The translations under genes were made by a program, and so were the position numbers. Of a stretch of 64,000 nt of DNA, positions 35,422 to 47,279 are shown in pieces (the first letter of the stretch is position 1; each line of letters starts with the position of its first letter). Below the pieces are notes generated by a model. That model was not told the DNA's origin. It made no database searches and saw only the letters and a list, made by a program, of their open reading frames with translations. Location of the stretch: the NCBI RefSeq assembly GCF_001522545.3, contig NC_031792.1:1199500-1263499 (forward strand), in the 5' to 3' direction. This DNA comes from Parus major (Eukaryota > Chordata > Aves > Passeriformes > Paridae).

Positions 35422-38400
35422 TCAGCTGCTCTGCACGTATTTCATGGAGGAGTTCAGGATGGCCAAGCCATTGAGCTGCCTCAGCTGCTGAATGTGCCTG
35501 GAGAGACAACAGGGGGAACAGGTGGTGACTAAAAATTCAACTTTTCACTGTTCTGCCCAAACTTCCAGGGGTGTTTAATGCTGTGTTCAATAAATTCCTC
35601 TTAAAACAGAGGTTTTAGATAATAATAATAATATAAATATTATTATTTTTAATAATAATAACAGCAGAGTTAATACAGATACTCTTAATACGGAGTTTTA
35701 AGATTATTATTGCCCTCAGAAAGGCATATAAATAATATTTATTCTTTATTATAAATATATAAAAATATATATATTAATAAATATATATAAATATATCTTT
35801 ATAATATATATTTTATATATATAATGGATAAATTTATAGATATTTTTATATCTGTAATATATAAATTTTATAAATTTTTATATATAATTTATATATAAAA
35901 ATACATATAAACATAAAATATATGTTTATATATTTTATATATGATATAATATTATAAATATTCTATAATATGAACAAAACTAAGAAAATGAAGAGTTTCC
36001 CTTCTATCTCTGCTGTTTTAGAGACATCTCAGGGCTGATACTTTCTCTAGTGCTCATTTGGGATCTACAGACTTCCAGCATCACTTCTGTTCTTCCAGCA
36101 CAGGTCAGAGAACTCCTCCAAAGATGTGGAGGCAGAAGTGACACCCCAAGCAGGATTTGGGGATGGGATCACAAGAGGGAATTCTGGTTGGAGGAGGGAA
36201 ATAGAATTCACGGCCCATTTATAGAAATTAACTGAATAACTGCAGATGTGAGTTACCCCGGTTGTTTCTCCAGGGGTTATCAGCTGCCAGCAGAGGAGGG
36301 AAGTACAAAGAGGGAGTTTTTGCTCCTACCTTGGCTCAGCCAGGCAGAGCCTGGCCAGGGCAATGGCAGAGTTGCGCTGCAGGGCTGTGGGAGCAGCATC
36401 CCCCGCAGCCCGGCGGAGCAGCAGCTGCACCACGCCGGAGCCCAGCAGCGACGATGCTGCCCCGGGGAGCAGCAGGCACTGGCTGAGGCAGAAAGCTGCA
36501 TTCCCCACCGTCAGCTCATCCCTTGATTCCAGCAGCTTCAGCAGCACCTGCAGCCCTGCCAGGAGGGGGAATCTCTGTCACACACAGCCAGAGCTGCTCC
36601 AGCTCTTCCCTGCTGGCTGCAGGCAGTGAGTTTGGTGCTGTTTCTGGGGCAGAAAGGGAATTTCATGGCGATTTCAGCATCCAGGAGGCTGCCTCAGCTC
36701 CACCTGCCCAGATGTGTCTGTCACAAAGAGCTGAGCGTGCCACATTAAATCCTTTAAAACATTTAATCCTTTAAAATGTTCTTGTGTTGAGAACAGCTGG
36801 AAAAAGGAACATAAAAAAAGCTTTGTGCACCTCCAGAGCTACCAAAGCAGCTCAGCTCACCTGGGAGCTGAGGACAGCAGAGTTTTGGCTCTGACACCTG
36901 AAAGCAGCAGCAACATCTCAGGCCAGAGATCCTGAAACACTCAGGGATCACTGAGCACTGGTGGGATAAATACAGCTTTCTCACCTGTGACGTCTCCCCT
37001 GGCAAACAGAGCTGACTAAATAAGAATTAGTGACTTCTCACAGGTTAAACCCCAGAATTCTGGTGGAGAGAATGAGGGTGAAGTGTTGCTGCTGATCTGG
37101 GGCAAGGTAAGCTCTGTCTGCAGCTGGAGTGAGAGGAAATCCTTGGGGTTCAGGTTGAACTGCAGGCACTGACAGCTTCCTTACAGGTTCAGCCATTTCA
37201 ATAAAATCTCAGTATTCTCTGCTGTTGTTCCATTAGCATTGACTGGGGCTGGGTTTAAAGCAATCCAAGCAAACAGATCAGAAATAAAAAATTTTAAAAC
37301 TAAAACTGCTCTGGCACCACTCCTCTGCCTCTGCTTTTAATGTCCCCACTGAGGACACCATCAACAACCCCCAGCCCTGGAAATCACAAGTTTCACTTAC
37401 TTTTATCCCACCTCAGCAGCTCTTCCTGAGCTCTCCTGCTGCTCTGGGTGCAGATGGAGAGGGTCTTTATGGCATAGCTGCATGTGAGCTGGCCCCCAGC
37501 CTGGTGGGTTAAAGCAGAGTGAACAAACACATCCCCACTGTGCCCCACAACAGGCTGGGAACTCAGGAGCTCCCCAGGCCTGAGCCCAAATTCCAGCTGA
37601 AAACCCTCCCAGGGTGTTTATCTCAAGGTGAACACGGGCTGAAAATCACATAAAACTCATTTAATTCCTGCCAGTAACAAACACACAACATTCCCTGGAT
37701 CTCTGCAGCCCAATCCTTTTCAACTCCCCTTGACAGGGATCCCAGTGCCACAGATTTTTTTTTTCTAGACTAACTTGATCTGCATAATCCACACCTGCTG
37801 GACACAGCTGTACAGCAAAAATTAAAATAGGAATTAAAAATAAATTTTAAAAAGGCTTAAAATGAAACCTGGGAGCGCTGTTACAACAATGCAGACACAT
37901 CCTCCAGGGAAAGGAGGATAAACACAGGGGGAGTTAGATTTGCTCAGGGGACAATGCAGGCTGAAATAAAGAAAGTTGGATTTACTTTCAGGAATTTGAG
38001 CATTTTCTTCACCACTCCTCCTTTCAGCACTTCCTCCACTGCTGAGGGGGACGCTGGCAGGACCCGGCTCAGCACTCCAATGGCTCTCTAAATGAGGGGA
38101 AAAGGAGAGAGAAGCAAAACCAAACATTTATTGGTCCAGGCAGCCTAATTATTTTGTTCCTTGCAGAGTAAGACTGAGATAATTAAAGTGCTAGAAGAAG
38201 AAATTCACAGAAATGAAAGCAATTCCAGAATCTAACAAAGAACATCTTCAGGATGTGGCTTTTTTTGGTTGTTTCCTGGGCACTGAGCACAGCAGAGATG
38301 TGAGCTGGGACCAGCACAACTCCCAGGGTGTTCATTCATTAAAAAAATAAAAATAGCTGTAGAAAAATAGTAGAGACCTGCACTGCTGGCACTGAGAGGA

Positions 38401-41400
38401 GTCAAACAGCTCAGAAAAGTTCCTGAGAGCTCAGGGGAGGGACTCAGAGCCCACATCTGGCCCTGCCTGGAGGGGCTGCTCTCCCTGGAGTCCCAGCCCA
38501 GTCCCAGGAGTACAACTGTAATTCCCACACAGGATCTGCAAAGGGGAACAGCTGCTGAACACCCAAACTGCTCTTGCTCCTTTGCTCCTGCGCTGGTTTT
38601 TAAAGGTTTCATATTGAAATGGTTTGTAAGAGACTCTATTAAGCAGGCTGCAAGAGAACCTTGAAAACCTCTTGCATCAAACCATATAAAAATGAATATA
38701 AAAGTGATCTGTTATTCTTTATTGCTGTTAGGGATGTTTCAGCCTTCAAAGCCCCCTGCAGCAGGCAGGAGTTTGTGCTGAAGAGCTCAGGAGAGCCAAA
38801 CTCAGCTTCTGTTGGTGACTTACTGTGACAATCCTTCCCTCCTGATGCTTGAGCAGAGCCAGGCACCTGCTACTGATGGGCACAGCAAAGTCCTGGAAAA
38901 CACAGGGAAAACACAGGGAAAACTTGGGGAAAACTCAGGGAAAACTTGGGGAAAACTCAGGGAAATCACAGGGAAATCACAGGGAAAACTTGGGGAAAAT
39001 TCAGGGAAATCACAGGGAAAACTCAGGGAAAATTCAGGGAAATCACAGGGAAAACTCAGCCCCAGCTGGAGCAGAAATGGGCTCATGGACAAAGGAATCT
39101 CCTGGAAACCAGGGGAGCCACCAGCTCTGCACCACCCTGGGGGGACTCTGGGAATTCTCCCTTCCTGATGGGATCCTGAGTTTTGGATAATCTTGGAATG
39201 TAACCAGGATCTCAGAACACAGCACAATTGGAGAGTGATTCCAAACAGAACATTTATACCACTATGGAAAGATAATTTATGCACTTGAAACTGTTTTCTC
39301 CTCATAGCTGTTTGTGTATTGGAGGTGGTGGCAGAGGAGAAAATTCTGTATTTTTTTTTCACTTTTCAGCCCAGTTAAATTATCAGTTACCCTTAAACAG
39401 TGATAACCTGCAGCACCATAATGTTTTTTTAAATATGCTGCCTACCTGGATGGTGGTGTTGGATTCAAGCAGCAGGTTCATCATCAGCCCCAGCACTGCG
39501 AACACACACTGCTGGTACTCGGGGCACCCATCCTGTGGGAGAGCAGGGCAGGCAAATCAGCTCCCAGGGCCCTTCCTCATCCTCCTGGGGCAGCTCCAGG
39601 GCGAGGAAAAGCAGAGTTGGGGACACCCCTATGCCCCAAATCCGTGTGTTTGGCACCCAGAGGTGCAGAGCCCAGCTGGGGATGTTTGGGATGGTGCAAG
39701 GATCCCTTCCACGCCCCAAACCTCCCGTTCCCAGGGCTGTGCTCCCCTGCAAGGGGCAGCTTTTAGGGGCCACAGGAGGGGAAGGGCTGGGAGGGGAGCA
39801 GACAAAGAGAGGTTCCTTTACCAGCAGCTGCAGACAGGCGTGCCAGCACTGCCTGCTCTGAGCCAGCTGTGCCCGCAGCACAACATCTGCACAGAGGCTG
39901 CCCAGCAGGGCCAGGACACGGGCCAGGGCTGCCTGCTCCACCTGCCTGGCACCCACCTGCAACACAGAGAGCAGCAAACAGCACCAGGAACAGCAAAGAG
40001 ATCATCTTTGAAACATCTGCACCCAGATTTAACCCCTCTGTTAAATCCCAGCTCCACATTTCCCTCATTTTCCTTCTTCTTTATGAGCCCTGGGGAAAAG
40101 GGATGGATTTTGTGCTCCCGAGGTGTGAACGTTTCCTCAGGGCACAGAACAGCTGCTGCAGCTGGAATTCCAGCAGGGAATGTTGAGAAAGAAGAGCCAC
40201 AAACAATGTGGAAGTTAGGAAATGATTGTCTTGCTGCTCATTTGGAGAAATGGGAGTGTTTTACTGCCCAGCTCTGCCATTCTGCAGCAATCTTCCCCTT
40301 CCTCAGGACAGGCTTCTGCACCAACACATTTTAAATTTGCTGTTGGAATAAAGGACAGCCAGGAAAGGAATTCTTTACCTCAGGAGACAATGTCATCTCC
40401 TCACCCTCAGATTAGAAGGCAAAAATCAGCATCCAAGACAGAACAGGCTGCTGACAGGGGATTAAAGTCACATCAAGAAGAGCAAAACTCAAAGCTGAAG
40501 GTGAAATTATCAGTGGGAATCTGCAACCAAGGCCAGAGTTTATACTGAATATCAAACCAGGGATGTGCAGGACAAAATACTGGAGACAAAGAACGTTTTC
40601 CTGACAAAAGTCAATCTCTTACACCCACAGAGCAGCCTCAGGACATCTTACACAAAAATAAACTGGAAATACAGAATCAGATCTTCCCTACCAGCAGCTG
40701 GGTGAATACAGGTAAAACCCCAGTGGAAAGCGTGGCCCGACACTGGATTTGGAACCTGTTGGGGGGATAAAAACCCAAAGTTTTAGTCCCAAACCAGAGC
40801 TAAAGGCAAGACAAAAGAATAGAAACCTCAGTAACCTCACGGCAAAGGTGGCCACAGCCACCTGGCTCGTTTCATACAACTCCAAGCACAACTTTATAGA
40901 AATGAATGAGGAATTTAAATTACCTTTTCTCTCCAATTAAGTCAGACAGGATGTTCATGGCACTGTCAGCCCTTGCATCAGTGCTCTTGACAAATGCCAG
41001 CAAAATCTGCAGCCATCTGGTGTTAAAATGAAAAAACAACGACCAAAAATCGGTGTCAGCTTTGGTTTAATCATTAAAAATCAAAATTCTATTTTTTCTG
41101 GTTGTTGGTATTGCAAGCCACAGTTCAATCTGGCTTTTTTCAGCACCCTCTGAGATGTGGTTTGTTCTTTTGAGCTTTCCTCCCCAGGAAAAGTGAACAA
41201 TCTCTCCTGATTGCCCATTTTTACTCCAAAGCAGTAAATGGACATTTCTCAGTGTAACTCTGGGAGGGAGCAGCAGGATAATGGGACAAAGGCAATGCAG
41301 TGGTGTTTCCTCCCCCTCTCACTGAGCCATGGCAACACTAAATACCCCTAAACCCCAATTTTTTAATGAGGAGAGACTCCCAGCTGGAATCCAGGAGGTT

Positions 41401-44400
41401 TTAGAGGCTGTGCCTGAGCCCTACACAGGTTTAAAGGAGAGGACTCAAACCTGCAGGAACCCCCTCCTACTCTGTCCCAGACATCAAAACCTCCTGCAGC
41501 TCTACCCCACACATCCAACTTTGACTTTTGCCAGGGGGCAGGAGCCTCAGTGCCGCTGTCAGGGAGTTTCTGGGACAGGGGTCCTTGCAGGACATTTTCC
41601 TGCTGCTGCTCACCTGCTCAGGTCCTGCCTGAGCAGCAGCCTCCGGCCACTCTCGCTCTCTGAGTAGAGAGAAATCAGTGCCAAGGTCTCCCTGTGGATC
41701 TGGGCTGTGCCAGAGGAGAGCAGCTCTGGCAGCTGGGCACTCACTTCGGGCTGGGCCAACAGGAGACGCTGATTTTCTTCTGCAAGAGAGGGGAAATCTC
41801 AGAGCAGCGTCACTCATTGGCATCCCCACTTTATTCTGGGTTGGTTTTCCAGCAGGAATATTTTATTTGGTGTCAGCTGAACCCCACAGGTCAACACAGA
41901 CACCAAAATTCTGCATTTCCACTTTACAGCCCACCCCAGCCCATTGCTCACCCAGGTGGGTATTCCCTAAGAACAGGGGCAGGTACCTGCCCAAGCACTA
42001 CTGATCATTCTAAAATAATTCTGCCTTCTCTTCTATAAAACTCTGCTCTTTGCAGGTCTCACTGCTTGAAACAGAGAAAACTGTGCAAGTGGTGTTATCT
42101 TAAATAATCACAGGGAATTTACTTGGATTTGAAATGCTCACAGAGTGGAAATTTCATCCTGCCAAAACCATGGCTGCATCCACCACCTCCCCCTGACCTG
42201 CCAAACTCGGGCTGGAGGCAGGCCTGGATGGAGCCAGGTGCTGTGGGAGAGGGGTGGCCGTGCAGAAATGCCACATGGATCCCACAGGGACAATTCCAGG
42301 GCTTTACCATTCCCAGCACAGGCAGCTTGCCACAGGAGGAGAAGGGAAATGCACAGCTCCACCTCAGCAGGGCTTTTGCTCTCTGCACAGAAGGCCCTGA
42401 ACGAGAAAAGTCAGCGTGTGAACAGAGCCAAGGATGGACCAAACCCTGGGAAATATCCAGGGAATGAAGATCTGCACGTGCTTCACCCCTCAGCTCTGTC
42501 TGCAGCCACCACCCCAAAAAAGGATGAACCCAAAAATTCCCGGAGCTGAGCACCCAAATATTCCCTGGGGCCCAACCACAGCACCAGGGGGTGCAGCCAG
42601 AGCCTTCAGATCTTCCTTTATATTCAGATTTTTTCTGCAAACCTGCTCTCACCACGGGGGATAGGATAACTCCCAGAAAGAGCAGGCACAAACAGCAATC
42701 AATGAATTCCCCTCCCTGCATGTAAGGGAGCACTGTTTGTGTCAGAGTCAGGTACAAGTCCCTCCATTCAGACACTAAAATCTGGGATTACATCCTCCTC
42801 TGATCAGTTCACCTGCATTTCAAGAGGTGATTCTGTTTCTTGAAAACAATATTCCCATTTCCCCAGGCTGGAATCCCCCTCTGGAGAGCTCCTACCCTCT
42901 GACAGTCTCGTTCCTGAGGATACTGAAGCCATTGTTTGTCCTAAAGAGCGTTTGCCCAGTGCCTGGAAGAGGCAGAACAAACAGCTCAGGTGTGTGACAG
43001 CCAGGCAGGCTCCTGCTCTTCCTGCACACTGCTAAAAGAAAAGGTCACTGCATCAGCAGCTTTGGGGAAAAACATCATGGAAAATGGGGGGAAATTCAAG
43101 AATGAATGAATTAGGAGTGGTTTTGAAGCTGAAAATTGCTTTAATTCGTGCCTGGTGTTTGTTGGCTTCAAGTGAAAGACTGTTCAGGACGGCTGAAACA
43201 CAAAATTGGCTTTGTAACTCAATGGGCTTTAACAGAGAATTGCAAATATTTATAAACAAATGAGACCCAAATCCCTGAGAACTCTCACCATTTACATGTG
43301 TAAACACCTCCTGGCCACGCTGCAATATCCAACATTGCCACTTTTATGTTTCAAACACAGGAACATTTACTGAGCTCCTTTAAAACCTGCTCCCTTGCCC
43401 TCCTCTGCCTGGGCTACACCTCCCAAAAATGAACAATTTTGGCAGCAAAACACTCACAGCTGTCCAGCACCTCTGCCAGGAGCCTGATGCCCCCTGTGTA
43501 GTAGAGGATGTCCTGCTCAGGGCTGCTGATCCTCTGCAGCAATTCCTGGATGGATAAAGCAGTGCCATTCCCAGCCTGCACCTCCCTCTCTGCTCTCTCC
43601 TCCTCTCTCAGCCTCTTCTCCTGCAGCCTGGCCTCGTCCACACACTCTGGGGATCACAGGGAAACCTGGCAGGGAAATCCTGTTCCATCCTCAGTGGAAA
43701 ACCAGGGAGAAAAGATGGATTTCTTACCTTTGAACAGGTTTTCCTTTTGGGGATCCAGCTGCAGCATCTTCTCATAGCACTGCCTGGACTTGAGGGGGAC
43801 AAGGAAAGGGCTCTCAGCTTCACTAGAAATGGGAGGATATCAACGATATCCCAGGCAGATCCCAAAGGATTTTGGGGCCACGGTTCTTAATAAATGTGAA
43901 AAGTAAAATTTATGGAGACACAAATGTCAAAACTCCCCAGGAAGTCAAATATTCTCAGTCCCTACACCTGCCTGCTGTTGTAAATTGAAAGGAAAATTTC
44001 CAGTAAAACCCAGGGAGCAAAAAATCAGAGTGAAAAAACAGAACCTGAGGCATGGCATGAAACTTTCTCCCTCTCACCCACCAAATTCAGACCAAAACTT
44101 GGTCCCAGAGCCCCAAAATCCAGCCAGCTTACCTCAGCAAAGTGCTGCAGTGCCAGGTGAGCTTTCCCCATGAGGAAATAGGCTTTAAGGCAGTTTTTAT
44201 TGCACTGAGTTAAAAAAGAAACTATTATTAGCTATGTGTTTGGAAAATTGCAGCCTTTCAATATTTTTTCCAGCATTCTGATTAATAATTAGAGCTGCCC
44301 AAGGCAAAGATTAGGGTATTTATACCATTTATCAGAGGTGTGTAAAGTTTTTATGCTGAATTATTGCCCCCAGGGACCTGAGAAACACAGGCTTGAGGTG

Positions 44401-46482
44401 AGGCTGGAAAGCAGGATTTCCAAAAGGTGATTATTTTCCTGTTCATTTGAGCCAAATATATGGATTTCTGTAAATAATGCTGAATTTAGAGATCTTTTCC
44501 CCTTGACAATTCTGGAATTACCTTTAGTGCCCACTCACAGTCACTGATGGCTTTCTCATACTCATGGAGCTTCAGGAAGGCCTGAAAGAAACCCAAAAAA
44601 AGTCCAGGCAGAAGAATGAGAACCCTTCAAACAATTTCTGCTCACTGCTGTACAAACACTGGCTAATTAAAAAGAATAAAATTAGGCTGCTGATTGGCCT
44701 GGCCATTGATTTTTGCAGGGTAATTTCCATTCTGGTCTGCCATCTCCCTGGATTTTCTAATTTCAAGTCAATTTAACAGAATTCTGCACACACCCACAGA
44801 GTATAGAAGGTTACAGAGAATGCAGAGCAAATATTTCACTCTGCAGTTATAGAAGTGATTACTGAAAAAGAAAAAAATAAAATAAAATAAAACAAAATAA
44901 AATAAAATAAAAAATAAAATAAAATAAAATAAATAATTCAAAAAAATAAAATAAAATTAAATAAAATTACATTAAAAATAAAATAAAATAAAATAAAATA
45001 AAATAAAAAATAAAATAAAATAAAATAAATAATTCAATAAAATAAAATAAAAAAATAAAAAATAAAATAAAATAAAATAAAATAATTTAAAAAATAAAAT
45101 AAAATAAAATAAAATAAAATAAAAAATAAAATAAATAAAATAATTCAAAAAATAAAATAAAATAAAATAAATAAAATAATTCAAAAAAATAAAATAAAAT
45201 AAAATAAAATTAAATTAAATTAAATTAAATTAAAATAAATAAAATCATTCAAAAAGTCAAATCAAATCAAATCAAATCAATCTGAGTGTTTAAATAAAAC
45301 TGGGAATTGCAAGGATTTTTCCCCACTTGCCCTGGAGGGGTTCACCACATCCAAGAGGCTGGGACAGAGCAATGTTTTTGGGGTTTTATCCTGGCACAGC
45401 AACACAAAAAGCAGCTGGAAGCGGCTGCACTGACCTGAGCCCTGTTTGTGTAGAGCTCCTGTTTGTCCCTCAGCTCCTGCAGCCCCTGGGAGTATTTCTG
45501 CACGGCCAGGGCAAAGTCCCCTGCCCTGAAGGCTTCGTTCCCCTGCTCCTTCAGGGCTGCAGAGTGAATTGAGAACAGCAATTCCCTCCTGTCCCCCCAG
45601 GTGGGCCTGAGGAGACAGAGGCCACACTCCCCTGCTGGAATTCCACCATTCCACAATTCCACAATTCCACAGTTCCACAGTTCCACAGTTCCACAGTTCC
45701 ACAGTTCCACAGTTCCACAATTCCACAATTCCACTGCTCCCGAGGCTCCCACTGCAGCCCTTCCTCCTCCAGAGGGAAAACTCAGCCCCAGCTCCCTCCC
45801 TCCATCCCAGCCCAGCCCACCGTGAGCAGGGGATGGGGAAAAGCAGCTCAGAGGGTTCCCTGAGGGTTCCCTGAGGGTTCCCTGAGGGTTCCCAGGGCTC
45901 AGACAATCCCAGCTGTGCTCCCCCAGCCCCTGGACCAGCCCCAAGAGCTCTCAGCCATCACCATTTGCCAGCTGCTCCTTCCTCCTCCTTCGCTGGGCTC
46001 GCTCTTTGGCATCCTTTTCCAAAGCTGCCAGGAAACCATCTTCCAGCCAGGAGAGTTGGTGCCATTTCAGAGGGGGAAATAAGAGCAAACTTCATTAGAA
46101 TAGAGAAAAAAACAATAATTCCTAGGGTGTTTCTGAGTAATTTCTTAATAAAAGCAAATGCTGAGGGGACATTTCAGCAATTAAAGTGGAAGTGGCTGTC
46201 ACAGACAGTGATGAGGATCTGCACACCTGCCTTGCTGCAGCTCCTCTCCAGGGGCAAACAAACATTGAAATTCACAATAAAAAGTGTTCAGATGAGGAGC
46301 CAGAATAGAACAAGGCTCCCTCCTGTGAAAAACACAGCCATGCTGGCAAAGACCCCGCGCCTGGTCCTAGATCTGACTGAATTTTGGTTAAAGACAGCAG
46401 AAGAAGTCAGCCTGGGCTTTGGCAGGGGTGGAATCGGGTGTTGCAGGAGCTCCGTCCCTGCTCAGCGTGGTTTCGGAGCTGT

Positions 46483-46529
<47 letters not shown>

Positions 46530-47111
46530 GGGGCACTGTCCTACCTGCATCCACCGCCTCCGGCCCCGCCGTGCCCTGGAGGAACAGAAACACAGCACAG
46601 CAGCATCAGGGTGTGTCTGAAACACCTCCTGACACACAGAACCCGCACCAGGGGGATATTTAAACAAAGGATGGGAAGGATTTGATAAATTCTGACGTTC
46701 CTGGGAAGTTTCCACTTGTGGCTTTAAGGAGGCGAGACCAGAACAGAGTCCAGCTTTAACTTGAGAGGGAAAAGCTCTTACAGAAGTGTTGATGAGTGTT
46801 CTGTTCACCGTGGTCCTGCTCTCCTCCTCCTCCTCCTCCTCCTCCCTGCTGCCTCCTTGCTCTTGGAGCCTTTTCTCTGTCTCAGCAAGGGATTTTTCCC
46901 TGACAGCCGGGTCCGGGGAGTTCAGGCCTTGCAGCAAAGTGGCTAAAAAGGCACAGAAAAAACCCAAATAAAATATTTACACACACAGGACTTGAAACGT
47001 GGAAGGACCCGGAGGTCAGGTGCTCTCCCGCTCTCCCCGGCACTCACTGACATCGTCCACGCGGCGCAGGAAGCGCTGGAAATCCGCCTCCGTGTCCTCG
47101 TCGCGCAGCAT
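35422..47111 (-). CDS. TTC12: Tetratricopeptide repeat protein 12 (complete, 20 coding exons)
   Basis: Cytoplasmic co-chaperone-like factor for axonemal dynein arm preassembly; human loss causes primary ciliary dyskinesia. Exons in transcript order: 47111-47048, 46942-46782, 46575-46545, 46039-45962, 45556-45435, 44581-44522, 44204-44133, 43788-43728, 43646-43458, 42962-42896, 42396-42308, 41779-41614, 41016-40924, 40755-40692, 39956-39822, 39532-39446, 38087-37986, 37500-37401, 36555-36330 and 35497-35422. Together they encode 680 aa (human about 705), all phases consistent. An acidic N-terminal region (EEEEEEEE near residue 65) precedes three TPR helix pairs at about 112-205 (LKEQGNEAF; AISDCEWAL; AYFLMGKAHLAL). 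From about 240 the protein is armadillo-like (TLFRTNNGFSIL, VGNAAFCLSQCL, SAIALARLC). The start ATG opens with LRDEDTEADFQRFL. The exons starting at 46039, 43788 and 42396 depend most on phase and alignment logic. Confidence 0.95.
35610..35975. repeat. AT-rich low-complexity tract (TAATAA/ATATAT)
   Basis: About 360 bases of nearly pure A/T, starting as AATAATAAT and becoming ATATATAAAT, in the last TTC12 intron. No protein or RNA gene is visible. Confidence 0.9.
38890..39060. repeat. Minisatellite GGGAAAACTCA / GGGAAATCACA
   Basis: About 170 bases of 11-13-bp units in a TTC12 intron, for example CAGGGAAAACTTGGGGAAAA repeated with small changes. Confidence 0.9.
44868..45265. repeat. (AAAAT)n pentanucleotide microsatellite
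   Basis: About 400 bases of AAAAT units with interruptions such as AATAATTCAAAAA, drifting to TAAAT then AATCA at the right end. It lies in the TTC12 intron between 44581 and 45435. Confidence 0.95.
45646..45735. repeat. 9-bp minisatellite TTCCACAGT
   Basis: About ten tandem copies of ATTCCACA or GTTCCACA type, 90-180 bases upstream of the first TPR exon of TTC12. A further 14-bp repeat (AGGGTTCCCTG unit, four copies) follows at 45849-45896. Confidence 0.9.
46484..46529. repeat. (CAGA)n microsatellite beside a TTC12 microexon
   Basis: About 11 perfect CAGA units. On the transcribed strand it is (TCTG)n, starting about 15 bases downstream of the donor of the 31-bp exon 46575-46545. Confidence 0.95.
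46545..46575 (-). other. TTC12: TTC12 31-bp microexon
   Basis: Encodes GTAGPEAVDA plus one base between TTCCTCCAG and GTAGGA. Phase 0 in and phase 1 out are exactly what the neighbouring exons need, and it replaces the diverged human segment after the conserved RTTLNKT motif. Confidence 0.75.
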
Positions 47112-47229
47112 GGCCGGGGGACACCGGGGGGACACCGGGGGGACACCGGGGGGACAGCGGGGGGACACCGAGGGACACCGGGGGACACCGGGGGACACCG
47201 AGGGACACCGAGGGACACCGAGGGACAGC
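47112..47229. repeat. GC-rich minisatellite abutting the TTC12 start codon
   Basis: About 12 units of GGGGGACACC / GAGGGACACC (9-11 bp) immediately upstream of the TTC12 ATG. It therefore forms the proximal 5'UTR or core promoter, inside a CpG-rich region spanning roughly 47000-47440. Confidence 0.9.
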
Positions 47230-47264
47230 GGAGCCGCCGGGGCCGGGCTCGAACCCGCGCCGCC

Positions 47265-47278
47265 GTTGTCAAGGGAAC
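47265..47278. promoter_or_regulatory. Candidate RFX X-box upstream of TTC12
   Basis: GTTGTCAAGGGAAC is an imperfect inverted repeat matching the RFX X-box form GTTRCC-N2-GGYAAC. It lies about 155-167 bases upstream of the TTC12 ATG. X-boxes mark promoters of motile-cilia genes, which fits the known role of TTC12. Binding is not shown. Confidence 0.5.
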
Positions 47279-47279
47279 G

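Noticed and set aside
43783..43788. Alternative acceptor TCCAG|GCAGTGC for a TTC12 exon
   Set aside because: It would force a stop in the frame set by the preceding exon. The acceptor five bases upstream (CTCAAG|TCCAGG) keeps frame and restores the conserved SRQCYEKM segment.
44972..45184. A Tyr/Phe/Ile-only open frame on -
   Set aside because: Translation of the (AAAAT)n microsatellite.
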